Shown: positions 53,276 to 64,000 of the stretch, in pieces
Numbering within the stretch: position 1 is the first letter of the stretch
How the letters are laid out: every line of letters starts with the position of its first letter
Assembly: GCA_963920575.1 (NCBI GenBank)
Contig: OY986965.1
Location: 27,631,342-27,695,341, forward strand
Direction of reading: 5' to 3'
Length of the DNA stretch: 64,000 bases
From: Narthecium ossifragum
Lineage: Eukaryota; Streptophyta; Magnoliopsida; Dioscoreales; Nartheciaceae
Program-made: the position numbers and the translations under genes
The notes under the pieces: generated by a model
What the model was told of the DNA's origin: nothing
What the model saw: the letters and a program-made list of their open reading frames with translations, nothing else
Databases searched by the model: none

Positions 53276-55240
53276 ATGCTGCCCCGACCTTGTCCAATGT
53301 CGCTCAGGACCACGGCAACCCTCCTCACCCATGAACCCCACCCCGATCTCCTCGCCTCGCTCCTCCCTTAGCGCTTGCCCATCTCCTCGAGCTCCCCTGC
53401 GGCAACCCGGCGCTACCACCACCGAGAACCGCCGGCTTTGGCCTCCCCGTCCTCTACAATCATTAGATCCGGAACTTCCTAACGCTCCTGATCTCTTTTC
53501 CTTCATCTCCTTCTCAGATCCAGCAACGACGTCCACCTTCCTCATGGATGTCTTCCTCCCTTCAAGACACGCCAACACCACCACCTTAGATCCACCTCCT
53601 ATGGTTGTGCCACTAGCAATCCAACCCAGGGGATCAAGTCCTCAGCCCACCACGACTCTATTCCTACTTGTGTTGGTTGTCGATCCTCCCTCCTCGTCGT
53701 TGACTAAACCTGAAGCTCTCCCAACCATATGATAATCTTTTAAAATGCATTTTTATCTTCTCTGCATTTTCATCTTTTCAACTTTATTTTTTATCTTTTT
53801 ATCTTTATTTTATCTTTTGAACTCCATTTTCATATTATTAAATACATTTTCATCTTTTTAAATGCATTTTCATCTTTTTAAATGCATTTTCATCCTTTAA
53901 ATTCATTTTCATCTTTTTAAATTCATTTTTTTATCTTTTTAAACGTATTTTTATCTTTCCTGTATTTTCATCTTTTTAACTCCATTGTTATCTTTTTAAC
54001 TCCATTTTCATCTTTTTAAATGCATTTTCATCTTTTTAAATACATTTTCATCTTTTTAAATGCATTTTCATCTTTTTTAAATGTATTTTATTATTTTAAA
54101 TTCATTTTCATCTTTTTAAATTCATTTTTTATCTTTTAAAATGTACTTTTATCTTTCTTGCATTTTCATCTTTTTAACTCTATTTTTATCTTTTTAACTT
54201 TACTTTTATCTTTTTAACTCCATTTTCATCTTTTAAACGCATTTTCATCCTTTTAAATGGATGTTCATATTTTTATATGTATTTTTATCTTTTTAAATGT
54301 ATTTTCATTTTTAAATGCATTTTATCTTTCATGTATTTTCATCTTTTCAACTCTTGAAATTACGACTTAAATGATTGAAATTGTTCATCAATAGTCTCTT
54401 CAATCACCTTCACTTTTCTTCTGTAATTTTCTCCATCTTTTTTCATATTTTCCACTATTTTTCCTAGTTTTCATGGATTTTCTCTCGCCTCCTCCGCTCT
54501 CCACCCCCGGCTGGGTTCGACTTGCCCCAAGCTGACAGCAAGCCGACACTTCATCGTCCCCGCTCGCCCTCTACTCAAGCGGCTCAATCACGAGCTACCA
54601 TCGCCATTCACCACACCAGCCACCCCATACCTCGAAACCACCACCAATCACCTCCTTTCATCACCCCCGACCTTCCTACAACATCCACCGCCCTCCACAC
54701 CGCCTCCATCAACACCGATGACTTAAACCCAAACCCACCGCCGATGAGATCCATCATTACCGTTGCCCTTTGCCGCCTAGTGACCTCCTGAAGCATTCAT
54801 AAGACTCAAGAGGTCACCCCCCGCTTCCTCCTCCATCCCCAACCTTGATCAAGGCTTGGATCATCGGATCCCAACTCCGGCGACCCTCCACCATGCCATC
54901 CACAACCACCACCACTGCCCTCCTTCGCCTCGTGACCTTCTGAAGCTTCCATGTGACCTTCTGAAGCTTCCATAAGCCTCAACAGAGCACCCTGCCACTT
55001 CCTTCTCCTTCCCTAACGTCGATCAAGGCCTAGATCGTCGGATCCCAATTCCAGCGACCATCCACCACCGTTGCGTCATCCACCGCCATGCCTAGTAAAT
55101 ACATTTAGCTATCATGGGCATTTTAGTCTTTTTCTTAATACACCAACCAAATAAACATATCAAATGGTGTTATAACCATAAAAACATGTCAAATGTGGTT
55201 TTTGCCAAATACTTTGTCTAATATTGGGTTTTCATCAATC
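52500..55240. mobile_element. Non-autonomous repeat element, copy B
   Basis: Shares internal order with copy A (15821-18400): CT-rich block, ATTTTCATC array (53735-54350), the TTCTTCTGTAATTTTCT and CTTCATCGTCCC blocks, the GACCTCCTGAAGC block, and the CATTTTAGTCTTTTTCTTAATA and CAAATGG-GTTATAACC end block. Its left end is triplicated. A GC-rich frame at 53280-53730 (Pro/Ser/Thr-rich) has no recognised domain. Confidence 0.55.
53735..54350. repeat. Second ATTTTCATC-type array
   Basis: About thirty units of CATTTTCATCTTTTTAAATG type, as at 16440-17165. Several adjacent units are identical, implying ongoing slippage or unequal exchange. Confidence 0.85.
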
Positions 55241-55511
55241 TATTATATAAGATAAGGTGGGTTGTCCATGATTTATCTTATGTGAATAATCAAGTTATTA
55301 TTTAATATGATTTAAAAATTAAATTAGAGGGTTCAATTAGCCACATATTTAGAGGGATTTGAAAACTGCATGTTTGAAAATATAGAGGCAGTAATTATTA
55401 GATAGTTCAATTAGCCACGTTTCATGTAGCCGCATATTAAAACCGTATGTTTGAAAATTTAGGAAAGTAATGTTTGATATTAGAAGGAGTATTTATTAAA
55501 ACCGTCTCACT
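55241..55511. other. AT-rich spacer, no gene
   Basis: Contains a diverged direct repeat of ATTAGCCACATATTT / TTAGCCACGTTTCATG and nothing else recognised. Confidence 0.4.
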
Positions 55512-55860
55512 TAAAGGGCCCGTTTGGCTCGTCGGAATGGGAGTGAATCCGGTGAATCCCGGAATCGGCGGATTTCGGATTCCCGGATTTCACCGTTTGG
55601 CTCGTCGGCGGATTCCGTTTTCGACGTCCGCTCGGGACGAGCGGACGCCGTCCACGTATCCACTCCTGTGGATACCGCGAATTCCGAATCCCGAATTCCA
55701 TTCGGGATCCGAGCCAAACGGACCCTTAGGACATGTACCCCAATCAAAGAGCGGACGCCGAAAACGATATCCGCTCTTGTGGATACAGCGAATTCCGAAT
55801 CTCGGATGGAATCCGGGATCCGAGCCAAATGGACCCTTAGGACATGTACCCCAATCAAAG
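55512..55860. mobile_element. GGGCCCGTTTGGCTC MITE with duplicated right half
   Basis: The left end AAGGGCCCGTTTGGCTCGTC pairs with the right end GAGCCAAACGGACCCTTAGG (to 55728), with TAA/TTA outside, as in PIF/Harbinger MITEs. A direct repeat of about 112 bp follows (55748-55860), sharing AGCGGACGCCG, TGTGGATAC-GCGAATTCCG and GGACATGTACCCCAATC with the first copy. The frames here are non-genic. Confidence 0.7.
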
Positions 55861-56805
55861 TTCATATATATTGGAAAAAGATTTGTGTATGCGTCGTGAA
55901 TAGACAGGGTTCTCCCCCTCGTGATATAGGCATAAGACCGGGGTTTATTCGCCAAAAACGCACTTTACTTCCCCGTATGAACACGTCACCAACTAAAAAG
56001 CTCAGGTGGACGAATATTCCGTCTACTATAATTAGAAAGGCCGTCAGGGTCAGGGTGACACACGTAACAGTTTAGACCCTGCCCAGATGCGGGCCCCACT
56101 CAGCTACAATGCCAGTCACTCCCTACGGGAAGGTGGCCCCACCAAGAAGAGTGCCGTCTTAACCCCACGTTGCCGCCTCTCCTCTCCTCCTCCCATCTCT
56201 CTCTCGGCCAAAGCCCCGCCTCCTCCGTCGTCTCTTTCTTCTTGTATCTCCAGTTCTCCACCACCACACGTCGCCGCCGCCACCACCACAAGTCGCCGCC
56301 GCCTCCACCACCACCACCGTGAGCATCTCGAATGGATCCAAATCGCCGCCATAGGTTCTTCAAGTTCAGAGCCCCACGTCCCAATCCCTCCACCACTTTT
56401 GTGAGCGAGCTGTTCCCATAATACCCCTCTCTCCTCTCTCCATCGCAAGGAATATCCTCTCTCTCTCTCTTCGCCAGCACCACCAGAATCGAATCGCACC
56501 AACCTCACATCGTCTTGCCTCCCTCCCTCCTTTCTCTCTCTAAAAAAGTCGCTTCGCTAGTTGTTACATCAATGTTGCCGAGGTGCTTCGACTTCTCCGG
56601 TGCTGGGGCGGTGGAGATGGCGTGGATAATGCTGCGGATCGACTACTCCAGGCTTTTTTGGCTCCTTTTTGGTGTTTTCTCCTACGAGAACCACGAGGGA
56701 AAACCCAGGATCTAGCGAAGGATACTATAGCTCTAGTTCGATTGATTCAACTCTCTCCTCTCCGTTAATATCTATATATAGTTTCCGATTGCAACGAAGT
56801 AAGTG
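55861..56805 (+). promoter_or_regulatory. Promoter and 5' UTR region of the WNK gene
   Basis: A CT-rich and CCACCA-rich stretch from about 56150 to 56560 is typical of plant leaders. Frames here on both strands are low complexity. A short upstream ATG frame (from 56572) could act as a uORF. TATATATAG at 56770-56780 lies only about 30 bp from the ATG and is unlikely to be the TATA box. Confidence 0.45.
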
Positions 56806-59800
56806 ATGTTTGACGCGCGGCGTCGAAATGGGGTCGTCGACGACGGCAACGGCTACGTCGAGACCGACCCCTCCGGTCGGTATGGCCGCGTAAGTTCTTT
56901 TGCCAATCATCTTCTTCTTGTTTCTTTATTTGGAAGTATTGTCATGTGTGCGTTTGATTTTTGATGTTATGATTCAGAGTCAGTCGATGGGTTGTCATTT
57001 TGCAACAGCTTGAGATTGGAGCTTGCTATTAGATCGGCCTTTGAATGAATTCAAGATAATTATTTATGGGTTTTGATACTAAGGCCAGATTCTCTTTGTG
57101 GATTGCTAAGCCTTTTCTACCTACAAAAATATTTGATTGACGATTAGGAAAACGTTCTTTTTATGTCTAATTTTCACCGATTGTAACATGAGTCTGAATG
57201 CTGTTTGATAATATAGCGCTAACATGAAAGTATATGGCTTTTCCTCTGCTTCCCGATTGATGTCCGCTAGGTTTTTTGGGTCATATCTAGACTTTTTTTC
57301 TGCGTGGTGGTGTTGGCTATGATTAATCATAGTTGTGGTCTAAAATCTTTTCTAGTCTCAATTGATAATATCATGATCACAAGAACATATGATGACAACG
57401 TAAAAGAGAGATGACTTGAAATAGAATTACGAGAATAGATCTCTCAATGGGAATTGCTGCAAATGTTATTGTCCTAATCAAAGAAACCTGTTCGCCTGGC
57501 ATTGGTACTCTAATAAGATATAGAATATTGCCAGTGCTAGGAATAGGATCGATTACTTTGTAAACTTCGCTTATATCTTAAGGCACAGATCCATTTGTAC
57601 GGTACCTTAGGAACTAGCTGAAATAAAAATCTGCCAGGCCAAATCTTCTCCGTTGATTTTTGGTACTTGATCCATTAAAATGCAGAGAAGTAAGATCAAA
57701 GTCGTTGGCCATCATATTGTAAGAGCAGCAACATGACTCAATAAAGCATATGGAAAGATGGGAATACTTTGATCTTGGAATATTAGATATCATTAGGTGA
57801 AGTGATATCATTAGGCGAGATGGTCAAATAATTTCTGGGAGGTAGCAAAAGAGAGGGCAAGTGCTTGATGCCATAGAGAAAGGGACTTCAGACCATATCT
57901 AAGTACCGACAAAACTCCTTCTCTTGCATGATATTTTGCACAAAGATGGGCCCCTTTGCTCTCTGCTGAATGATCTTTTCATTCACAATTTGTGTGGTGT
58001 ACTGTTGGAACTCTTTTCAGTTGTCCCAGTGCAGCATTTATCGAACTCTTTGTTCCTCCCTCATTTTTTTGGTCGGCCACATGTTTCGTGCTCTCATCAA
58101 TTATTAAGCCTTCTGCATGTTGATCAATACTTCATGGAGCACTCCAAAGGTTTATTAGGGGAGTTTTGTATAAATCATTGGTTTAAAGCTGAAAAATTCT
58201 GTACCAGGATATTAAACAAGCAAGGAAATGATTATAGTCTGTTTGCCTGTAAGGAATACTAGCATACGAGAATACCTTAAAATTGTCTTTCAAATACCTG
58301 CAGTTTGATGACGTGCTCGGGAAAGGAGCCATGAAGACGGTGTACAGGGCATTTGATGAGCTGAATGGGATGGAGGTTGCATGGAACCAGGCTAAACTGT
58401 GTGACGTGCTTCGTTCACCAGAGGCACTGCAGCGCATGTACTCGGAGGTCCAGCTTCTCAGCAGCCTTCGTCATGACTCAATCATTAGGTTCCATACATC
58501 TTGGGTTGATGTCAACAAGAGGGCTTTCAACTTCATCACAGAAATGCTCACATCTGGCACCCTAAGAGAGTATGCATGCTGAGATTAAGCTACCTTTTGT
58601 TTTGTACAAGGTTGGGCTATATATATTCTGAAAGGGTGGGAAACGGAGATAATAGGTTCTATCTCCAAGCCAAGTTTAAGTTGAGCCCTGCATATCTGCT
58701 TGTGTTTACAACTGTTGACATTGGCTTCGATTTTGGGCTTCCATTAGTTTGATGTCATCACTGAGAACTTAAGAGGAAGACAAATATTTTTGCTGATTCT
58801 CATGTAGGCTAGTTTTGCAAGCACTTTCTCCAATGCTTTGAAATCTAAATAACTCATGCAAGTAATTATTTGTTCAGCTTCTCTAATAGCTAGCTTATCA
58901 CAATACAATCGAGATGCAGAGAAATTCACATCATTAAATGCTCTAGCTAAGTGATAATGAATTAGCTAGCAATGAATCCAATGAACTGATAGTGTAGAGA
59001 TCGGATGCAGGTATCATCTAAGATATCGGCGAGTGGACATCAGAGCTGTTAAGAATTGGTCCCGCCAGATCCTTAACGGGCTCATCTACCTGCACGGCCA
59101 TGATCCCCCAGTGATACACAGGGACCTTAAGTGCGACAACATCTTTGTCAATGGCCATCTTGGACAAGTGAAGATCGGCGATCTCGGGTTGGCAGCGGTC
59201 CTCCGGGGGTCACAGTCGGCGCACAGCGTTATAGGTTTAATTTTGCTCTGTGCCTTGCTTTCCTTGTATCTGATTGCATGCAATAGTATCATATACATCT
59301 GGGCTGTTCCATGGATAGGGTGGCAAACGAACTTGGAAAATCCTAGGATATGTACCAGGAAACAACTTGAGTATGTGTGATTTGGAATAGGAACATTTAC
59401 ACTAATTGATCGAGATAAAGGGAGGATAAAAAATCAGAAAATATTACTTTTTCTGCAAATTAAAACCAGTGATTGAATTCAGAACATGCTTCTTGCTTTT
59501 ACTGTCAATACGAAAGCCTAGTAGATTGAACTGGTACTGTAATCTCTGACTTGAAAGGCTGGTTGCTTTCATTTTACAGATGAATTCCTTTTCTATAAGA
59601 TGGAAAAAAGGTAGCAGATTTCTCGAAGACTGTTCTACATTAGTATGTATTCATGGGTGGTGACTAATACAAACCATGTCCAATGTGTCGATCCTTCTTG
59701 ACCCTGATCCATCAAGAACTATAGCAGTGGTGATCAAAAGTAGTGAAGAAATGAACCGCTATGAAGCATGATTTTTTTTTTTCATGTTAAGTTCTTAGGT

Positions 59801-61784
59801 TATGGGGTGGGTTTTTGATGGTTTTGGTATTTGTATTCTAAGAACTTCATATGGTGCACCATAGATGAAATTGATAAATCCTTAGCATTACATCATTTTT
59901 GTTACTGGTCCTTTTCCAGGGACGCCGGAATTCATGGCACCAGAGCTCTATGAAGAAGATTACAATGAGCTTGTCGACATATACTCCTTTGGCATGTGTG
60001 TGCTGGAGATGCTCACTTCAGAGTACCCCTACAGCGAATGCACAAATCCTGCTCAAATTTATAAGAAAGTTACTGCAGTAAGCACAATCCTTTTTGATGT
60101 ATTTCCTATATTCCAATTGAATCCATAGTTCGTTATCTCATGCGGACAATATTTTGCTCATTTAGCGGAAGTTGCCGGAAGCTTTTCATCGAATTCAGGA
60201 CCAAGAGGCCAAGCGTTTCATTGGGAGATGCCTGGAGAATGTCTCAAAGAGGTCATCTGCCGAGGAGCTCCTTCTTGATCCCTTCCTCTCATCTGATGGT
60301 AGTCATCGGCCAATGCCGATGATGACCATCACTTCACAACCCAATCCTAACAATGAAGGTGACCGTGGAACAGAAGCTCACAGGAAATCAAATTGCCCAA
60401 GAGGGCGGGATCGCAACCCCCTGAAGCGCACGGACATGACGATAACTGGCAAGATGAATCCACAAGATGACACCATCTTTCTCAAAGTGAAGATAGCTGA
60501 TAAAGAGGGTATGCTGCCATTAACATTCTTAAACCAATGGTAGTATCATAATTAGTTGTGACATTTTTTATTGTCCAAAAGACTTTCCATAAAGCTCTTA
60601 AAACATCACTTGAATTATTGACAAATTAGATAACTGTATTTTTTTATCTGAAGCCATCTAAAACTTTTCAGGCTTCGTAATTGTTTTCTTTCAGGTTTAT
60701 CCTAGTAAATACTATATTGTGCTTATAGATACTCTTTATATTGCCGTCTTGCTGAAACTTTTACGCGGATTATATTTATCAGGTCATGTTAGGCACATAT
60801 ATTTTCCTTTTGACACTGTGAGCGATACATCAATCGGTGTGGCGAATGAGATGGTGAAGGAACTCGAAATAACTGATCGCGGACCAGAGGAGATTGCCGA
60901 AGTGATTGATCAGGAGATTTCGAACCTGGTGCCTGGCTGGAAGGTAGGAGATCCAGAAGAGGAGCCCCATCATGTGTACAGCTACGGCAATGACAGCAAC
61001 CATCCTTTCTGCTATTATTCATCATCTCCTACGTCCTCCCAGGATTCATTTTTTGGCCCTGGACCTTCTTCCAGGCATGGCGATGACTACCATGCAGACT
61101 GGATAGAAGGTACTTATATTAGATGCTCGAGTTCCTTTATTAGTGTATTTGCAGATGTAAGGGTTTCGATGCTAGCTTTCTTGTGCTATGTTGGACTAGG
61201 AATAGTCTGTTCCTCCCTTGTGCTGCATTTGAAGGTTGATTAGCAACCATTGAGACATAACTTGCCATGCAGATGATCTGTTTGTAGATGACGACGACAA
61301 TGACAACAGCTCCATTCATTCAGGCAAGTACTCTGCTGTTAACTATTGTTTGGCCAACGACCACGACACATACCCGGGCTCTGATCAAATAGAAGCGCAG
61401 CCGATTCTAAAGGGCGAGGGCAAGAGCTCTACTTGCTTGTGCCCTGCGGACAAGCAGATAGACGACGACGTCCCACTGGAAGCTGTTTTCCATAGACAAT
61501 GCAAAATGCGACAGGAGTCTTCACGTTGTTGTCCCGGAGCTCGCTCCTGCAAGAGGCCAGCCGAGGACGGACGATCCCTGATGAGGAATCGGTCGATGAT
61601 CGACTTGCGGAGCCAGCTGCTGCATCAGACACTAGTGCAGGAGCTGAGCAAGCGAGTATTCAAGACCGTCGGAGCTGTTGAGAACATCGGATTTCAGATG
61701 CCGTGCGACAGCAGAACTCACAAGGCATCGACCTCCTCACGCAGGGGGGGTCAGAAACAGGGCCATACGTCGCGAAAAGGTTAG
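56806..61784 (+). CDS. WNK: WNK (with-no-lysine) serine/threonine protein kinase, seven exons
   Basis: Exons: 56806-56889, 58304-58569, 59011-59234, 59920-60077, 60166-60508, 60783-61109, 61273-61784; GT-AG, frame-consistent, 637 aa. The start MFDARRNG precedes [12 protein letters not shown], as in plant WNKs. Kinase landmarks: [14 protein letters not shown] with the WNK-type catalytic Lys in the glycine loop (K39) and no Lys in subdomain II (VAWNQ, 53-57); HRDLKCDN (D155); DLG (D174) instead of [15 protein letters not shown] with activation-loop Ser189; ADIYSF-like [13 protein letters not shown]. The region at about 345-415 (TIFLKVKI, then HIYFPFDT and [11 protein letters not shown]) matches the OSR1_C domain. 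The acidic/basic C-terminal tail is variable. Plant WNKs act in osmotic, clock and V-ATPase-related signalling; the subtype cannot be fixed here. Confidence 0.95.
56890..58303 (+). other. Intron 1 of the WNK gene (1.4 kb)
   Basis: Donor CGC|GTAAGTTC and acceptor CCTGCAG|TTTGAT. AT-rich. A frame of 112 codons at 57924-58262 was examined and has no recognisable domain or splice context. Confidence 0.75.
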
Positions 61785-62181
61785 AATTCTCTCTGTTGGT
61801 GCAAAGGTACTAGCTGATGCGGGCAGCCGTGCAAAATGCGTGTAATGTTGTGAGCTTGTGGCACTTCAGAGGTTACGAATTTTGCCGTGTATTTAGGCAC
61901 CTAAGTTATTAGTGTTTGCAGTTAGTTGTGGCACTTCAGATGTTACGAATTTTGCCATGTATTTAGCACCTAAGTTAAGGCCCATTCGGTTCGGTGGGGT
62001 TAGTGGAATGGGGGTAAGACGGGTTAGTCGATCTTTTAAGGATAAGTTCTATCATATCCCACCCTAATTTCTATACCCATTTCTATATCCACAGAGTAAA
62101 AAAAGTATTTTGGTTTTTCAAGGTAAAATACTAAAATATTTATTTCAGAATTGTTCTCGGTTGGAGGGCATGGTCAAGTAC
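61785..62181 (+). other. WNK 3' UTR and downstream DNA
   Basis: Contains a direct repeat of about 58 bp (TTGTGGCACTTCAGA-GTTACGAATTTTGCC-TGTATTTAG, at about 61855 and 61925). A GGCCCATTCGGTTCGGTGGGG motif near 61980 could be the end of a small MITE. Confidence 0.5.
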
Positions 62182-62363
62182 GGGGCGTTTGGCTCTGGAG
62201 GATTCACGGGATGGAATCCACTCTCACGGATCCTGAATTGGCGTCCGAAATCGGGATTTGTGCGGAATCCGCGCCGGCGCCAAAAGCGCAGATCTGACGG
62301 GGCGGGATCCGCGCGTCCCCCCATCCCGCGGATCCATTGAGATGGGGCTGCGTCAAACGCCCC
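62182..62363. mobile_element. Small GC-rich MITE with GGGGCGTTTG termini
   Basis: GGGGCGTTTGGC at the left and GGGGCGTTTGACGC on the opposite strand at the right, about 180 bp apart, with TAC/TTAC flanks. The interior contains GGATTC-type blocks resembling the 55.5-kb MITE, so the two may be related. Confidence 0.6.
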
Positions 62364-62394
62364 TTACATGAATGCAATCCTATACGGGCACACT

Positions 62395-62890
62395 CATATA
62401 TTTTTGTTTTTATTTTTTTAATATATATATTATAATAAATTAATATTAAAAAAAATATTTTTTATATGATGTTGATCAATCATGGTATAACACGTGGCAT
62501 CTAGGTCTCACATTTATTAATATTTTATTATAATAAATATATTATTGATATTATTTAATATACTAGGCGTAGGAAAATGTTTTCACTCGAGTAGACTTTT
62601 TTATGCGCTTCTAAAAACACACGTAAATATTTTTATGAGTGTATAAAAAATTTTGCGTGCGTAGTAACATTTCTTGTGTGTTTGTTTTTCTACGTGGAAA
62701 CATTTCTGTGAGTGTAAATATTTTTGTATGAGTTTTGAACGTATAAAAACTTTAGTGTATTAAATAATATTATTAATATGTTATCATAATAAAATATTAA
62801 TATAAGTGGGTCTCACATGATTGGTCCACATCATGTAAAAACTTATTTATTATATATTTTTAATAATATGTATTAAATAATATTATTATA
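62395..62890. repeat. AT-rich inverted repeat (about 170-bp arms)
   Basis: The left arm (62400-62570; TATATGATGTTGATCAATCATG, then TAGGTCTCACATTTATTAATA) is the inverted copy of the right arm (62755-62890; TATTAATATAAGTGGGTCTCAC, then CATGATTGGTCCACATCATG). The loop (62575-62750) has GTGTAAATATTTTTG-like repeats. It is probably a MITE; no target duplication was fixed. Confidence 0.7.
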
Positions 62891-64000
62891 TTAATATAAG
62901 TCGGTCCACTTGAGGATGTGTTGATGTGCATGACCATGCCACATCACCATGCCATGTCATGTGGCGATACGATCTTTCTTCGCAATCGTCGTGGGTGGAG
63001 GCCGCTTATAGGTCGTTGGCAACCACAATGCCGGCAAAAACGCCCTCAACCCGGTAGAGGACGGACGGGTATCGTTGCCAGTGATGGCAGAGGAGTGGGC
63101 GTCTGTCGACGGTAGCAAATGAGCAAGCGTCAATAGGAGAGGGATTCGCCAGTGGAGGCGTCGAATAGGACGGGTGGGGTGATTATACTTTATTACAATA
63201 TACTTTTATTCTATTTTATGTAATAATATAATAGTATACATTTTGTATGGTTTACACACAAATACCGATAACTTAACTTAATAATTTATTTAAATATTAT
63301 AATATTGAGCATGTCAAGATTTTCTTTATTCTTATCAAGTTCTCAATATACCCTAAAGGCATTTTCGGTATTTATTAATAATAAAATACAATTCCTATGC
63401 TTATCTCACATTTTACAACAAAACACTTTTTTCTTATTCCAAACAATTATTAATGATTTATTCATGTTTTTCAACCCAACAACAAAGTAGAATAACAACT
63501 AAATTACGTTTTTTGTACCTATAAAATTCTCCACATACCACTTTAGTACCTATAGTTTGTTAATTACGCTTTTGATACCTATATTTAATGTATATAATCT
63601 ATTTAGTACCTACCATTAGACGCCGTTATCCAGACTTGACGGCAATCCGCTCACGTGATATCACATGAGCGGTTTTCTGTCAATTTTGACTGATTGGTTT
63701 TGCCACCTTATTTTCTCAATCTCTAATCTCACTTCTCTTTATCCTCCCTCTCTCTTCCGTGCACTCTCTCTCTCTCTCGTCTCTCCCTCTGTCTCTCCCT
63801 CCCCTATCTCTCCCTCCCCTATCTCTCCTCTCTGTCTCCCCCTCCCCCTGTCGGATCTCTTCTCTCTGTCTCTCCTCCCTCTCTCTTCCGCACTCTCTCT
63901 GTCTCTCCTTCACTTGTCTCTCCATCTCTCCTCTCTCCTCTCCGTCTCCCCCTCCCCTCGAGCATGTTGGTGTACTTCAACCCGGTGTTGACGTCCAGCA
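62891..64000. other. Right-edge intergenic DNA
   Basis: AT-rich, with a hairpin CCGCTCACGTGATATCACATGAGCGG-like element (63648-63674) in a 'GTACCTATA' repeat context and a CT-rich microsatellite-like tract (63720-63960) that could be the 5' leader of a gene to the right. No gene is supported inside the window. Confidence 0.4.

Noticed and set aside
53055..53732. A 225-codon frame starting MNLGKFG
   Set aside because: Its start is one of three tandem repeat copies and its body is low-complexity Pro/Ser/Thr within a repeat element; no domain was seen.
57924..58262. A 112-codon frame in WNK intron 1 as a separate exon or gene
   Set aside because: It lacks splice sites in frame with the WNK exons and has no recognisable domain.

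Overview
The window is nuclear DNA of a flowering plant, most likely a monocot (grass-like GC-rich, CT-rich 5' leaders next to AT-rich intergenic DNA, and a plant-specific gene set). The species cannot be named from the sequence. Three intact-looking host genes sit in a large mass of nested transposable elements. No bacterial, organellar, CRISPR, tRNA or canonical rRNA gene was seen.

Host genes. (1) 19020-25538 (+): nine-exon gene for a plant poly(A)-polymerase/OAS1-type nucleotidyltransferase, about 915 aa. (2) 27516-32740 (-): fifteen-exon gene for a secreted or vacuolar GH27 alpha-galactosidase, 423 aa, with both catalytic aspartates 55 residues apart. It lies tail-to-tail with gene 1. (3) 56806-61784 (+): seven-exon gene for a plant WNK (with-no-lysine) protein kinase, 637 aa, with an OSR1_C-like domain after the kinase. 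All three exon chains were joined by GT-AG boundaries that keep frame throughout.

Transposon layout. 1-5478: minus-strand Ty3/Gypsy gag-protease with PBS and a 1.6-kb LTR, inserted into a Ty1/Copia element (5479-7045). 7847-14052: minus-strand Mutator-like (MuDR/MULE) transposase gene whose intron holds a 2,276-bp, almost entirely palindromic element with a perfect 10-bp target duplication. 15821-18400 and about 52500-55240: two members of one non-autonomous family, each with an internal array of ATTTTCATC-like units. 37812-43662: decayed LINE with target duplication, carrying a solo LTR (41794-42607), a MITE (43092-43428) and one unclassified insertion. 44133-47843: element with terminal inverted repeats of about 450 bp that has captured a piece of an NCS1 nucleobase-transporter gene. 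49454-52431: a 2,978-bp Gypsy-type solo LTR with TSD, containing a Cassandra-like TRIM with two 5S-rRNA-derived segments. Smaller MITEs lie near 7.4, 55.5 and 62.2 kb.

Most notable signals: the intron-nested foldback element; the NCS1 capture; the 5S-derived TRIM inside a solo LTR; and paired AGATCGATCT palindromes spaced about 21-22 bp that recur in two unrelated repeats (39.4-39.8 kb and 49.6-51.1 kb). All coordinates come from reading the sequence by eye, so exon edges may be off by 1-2 bases.
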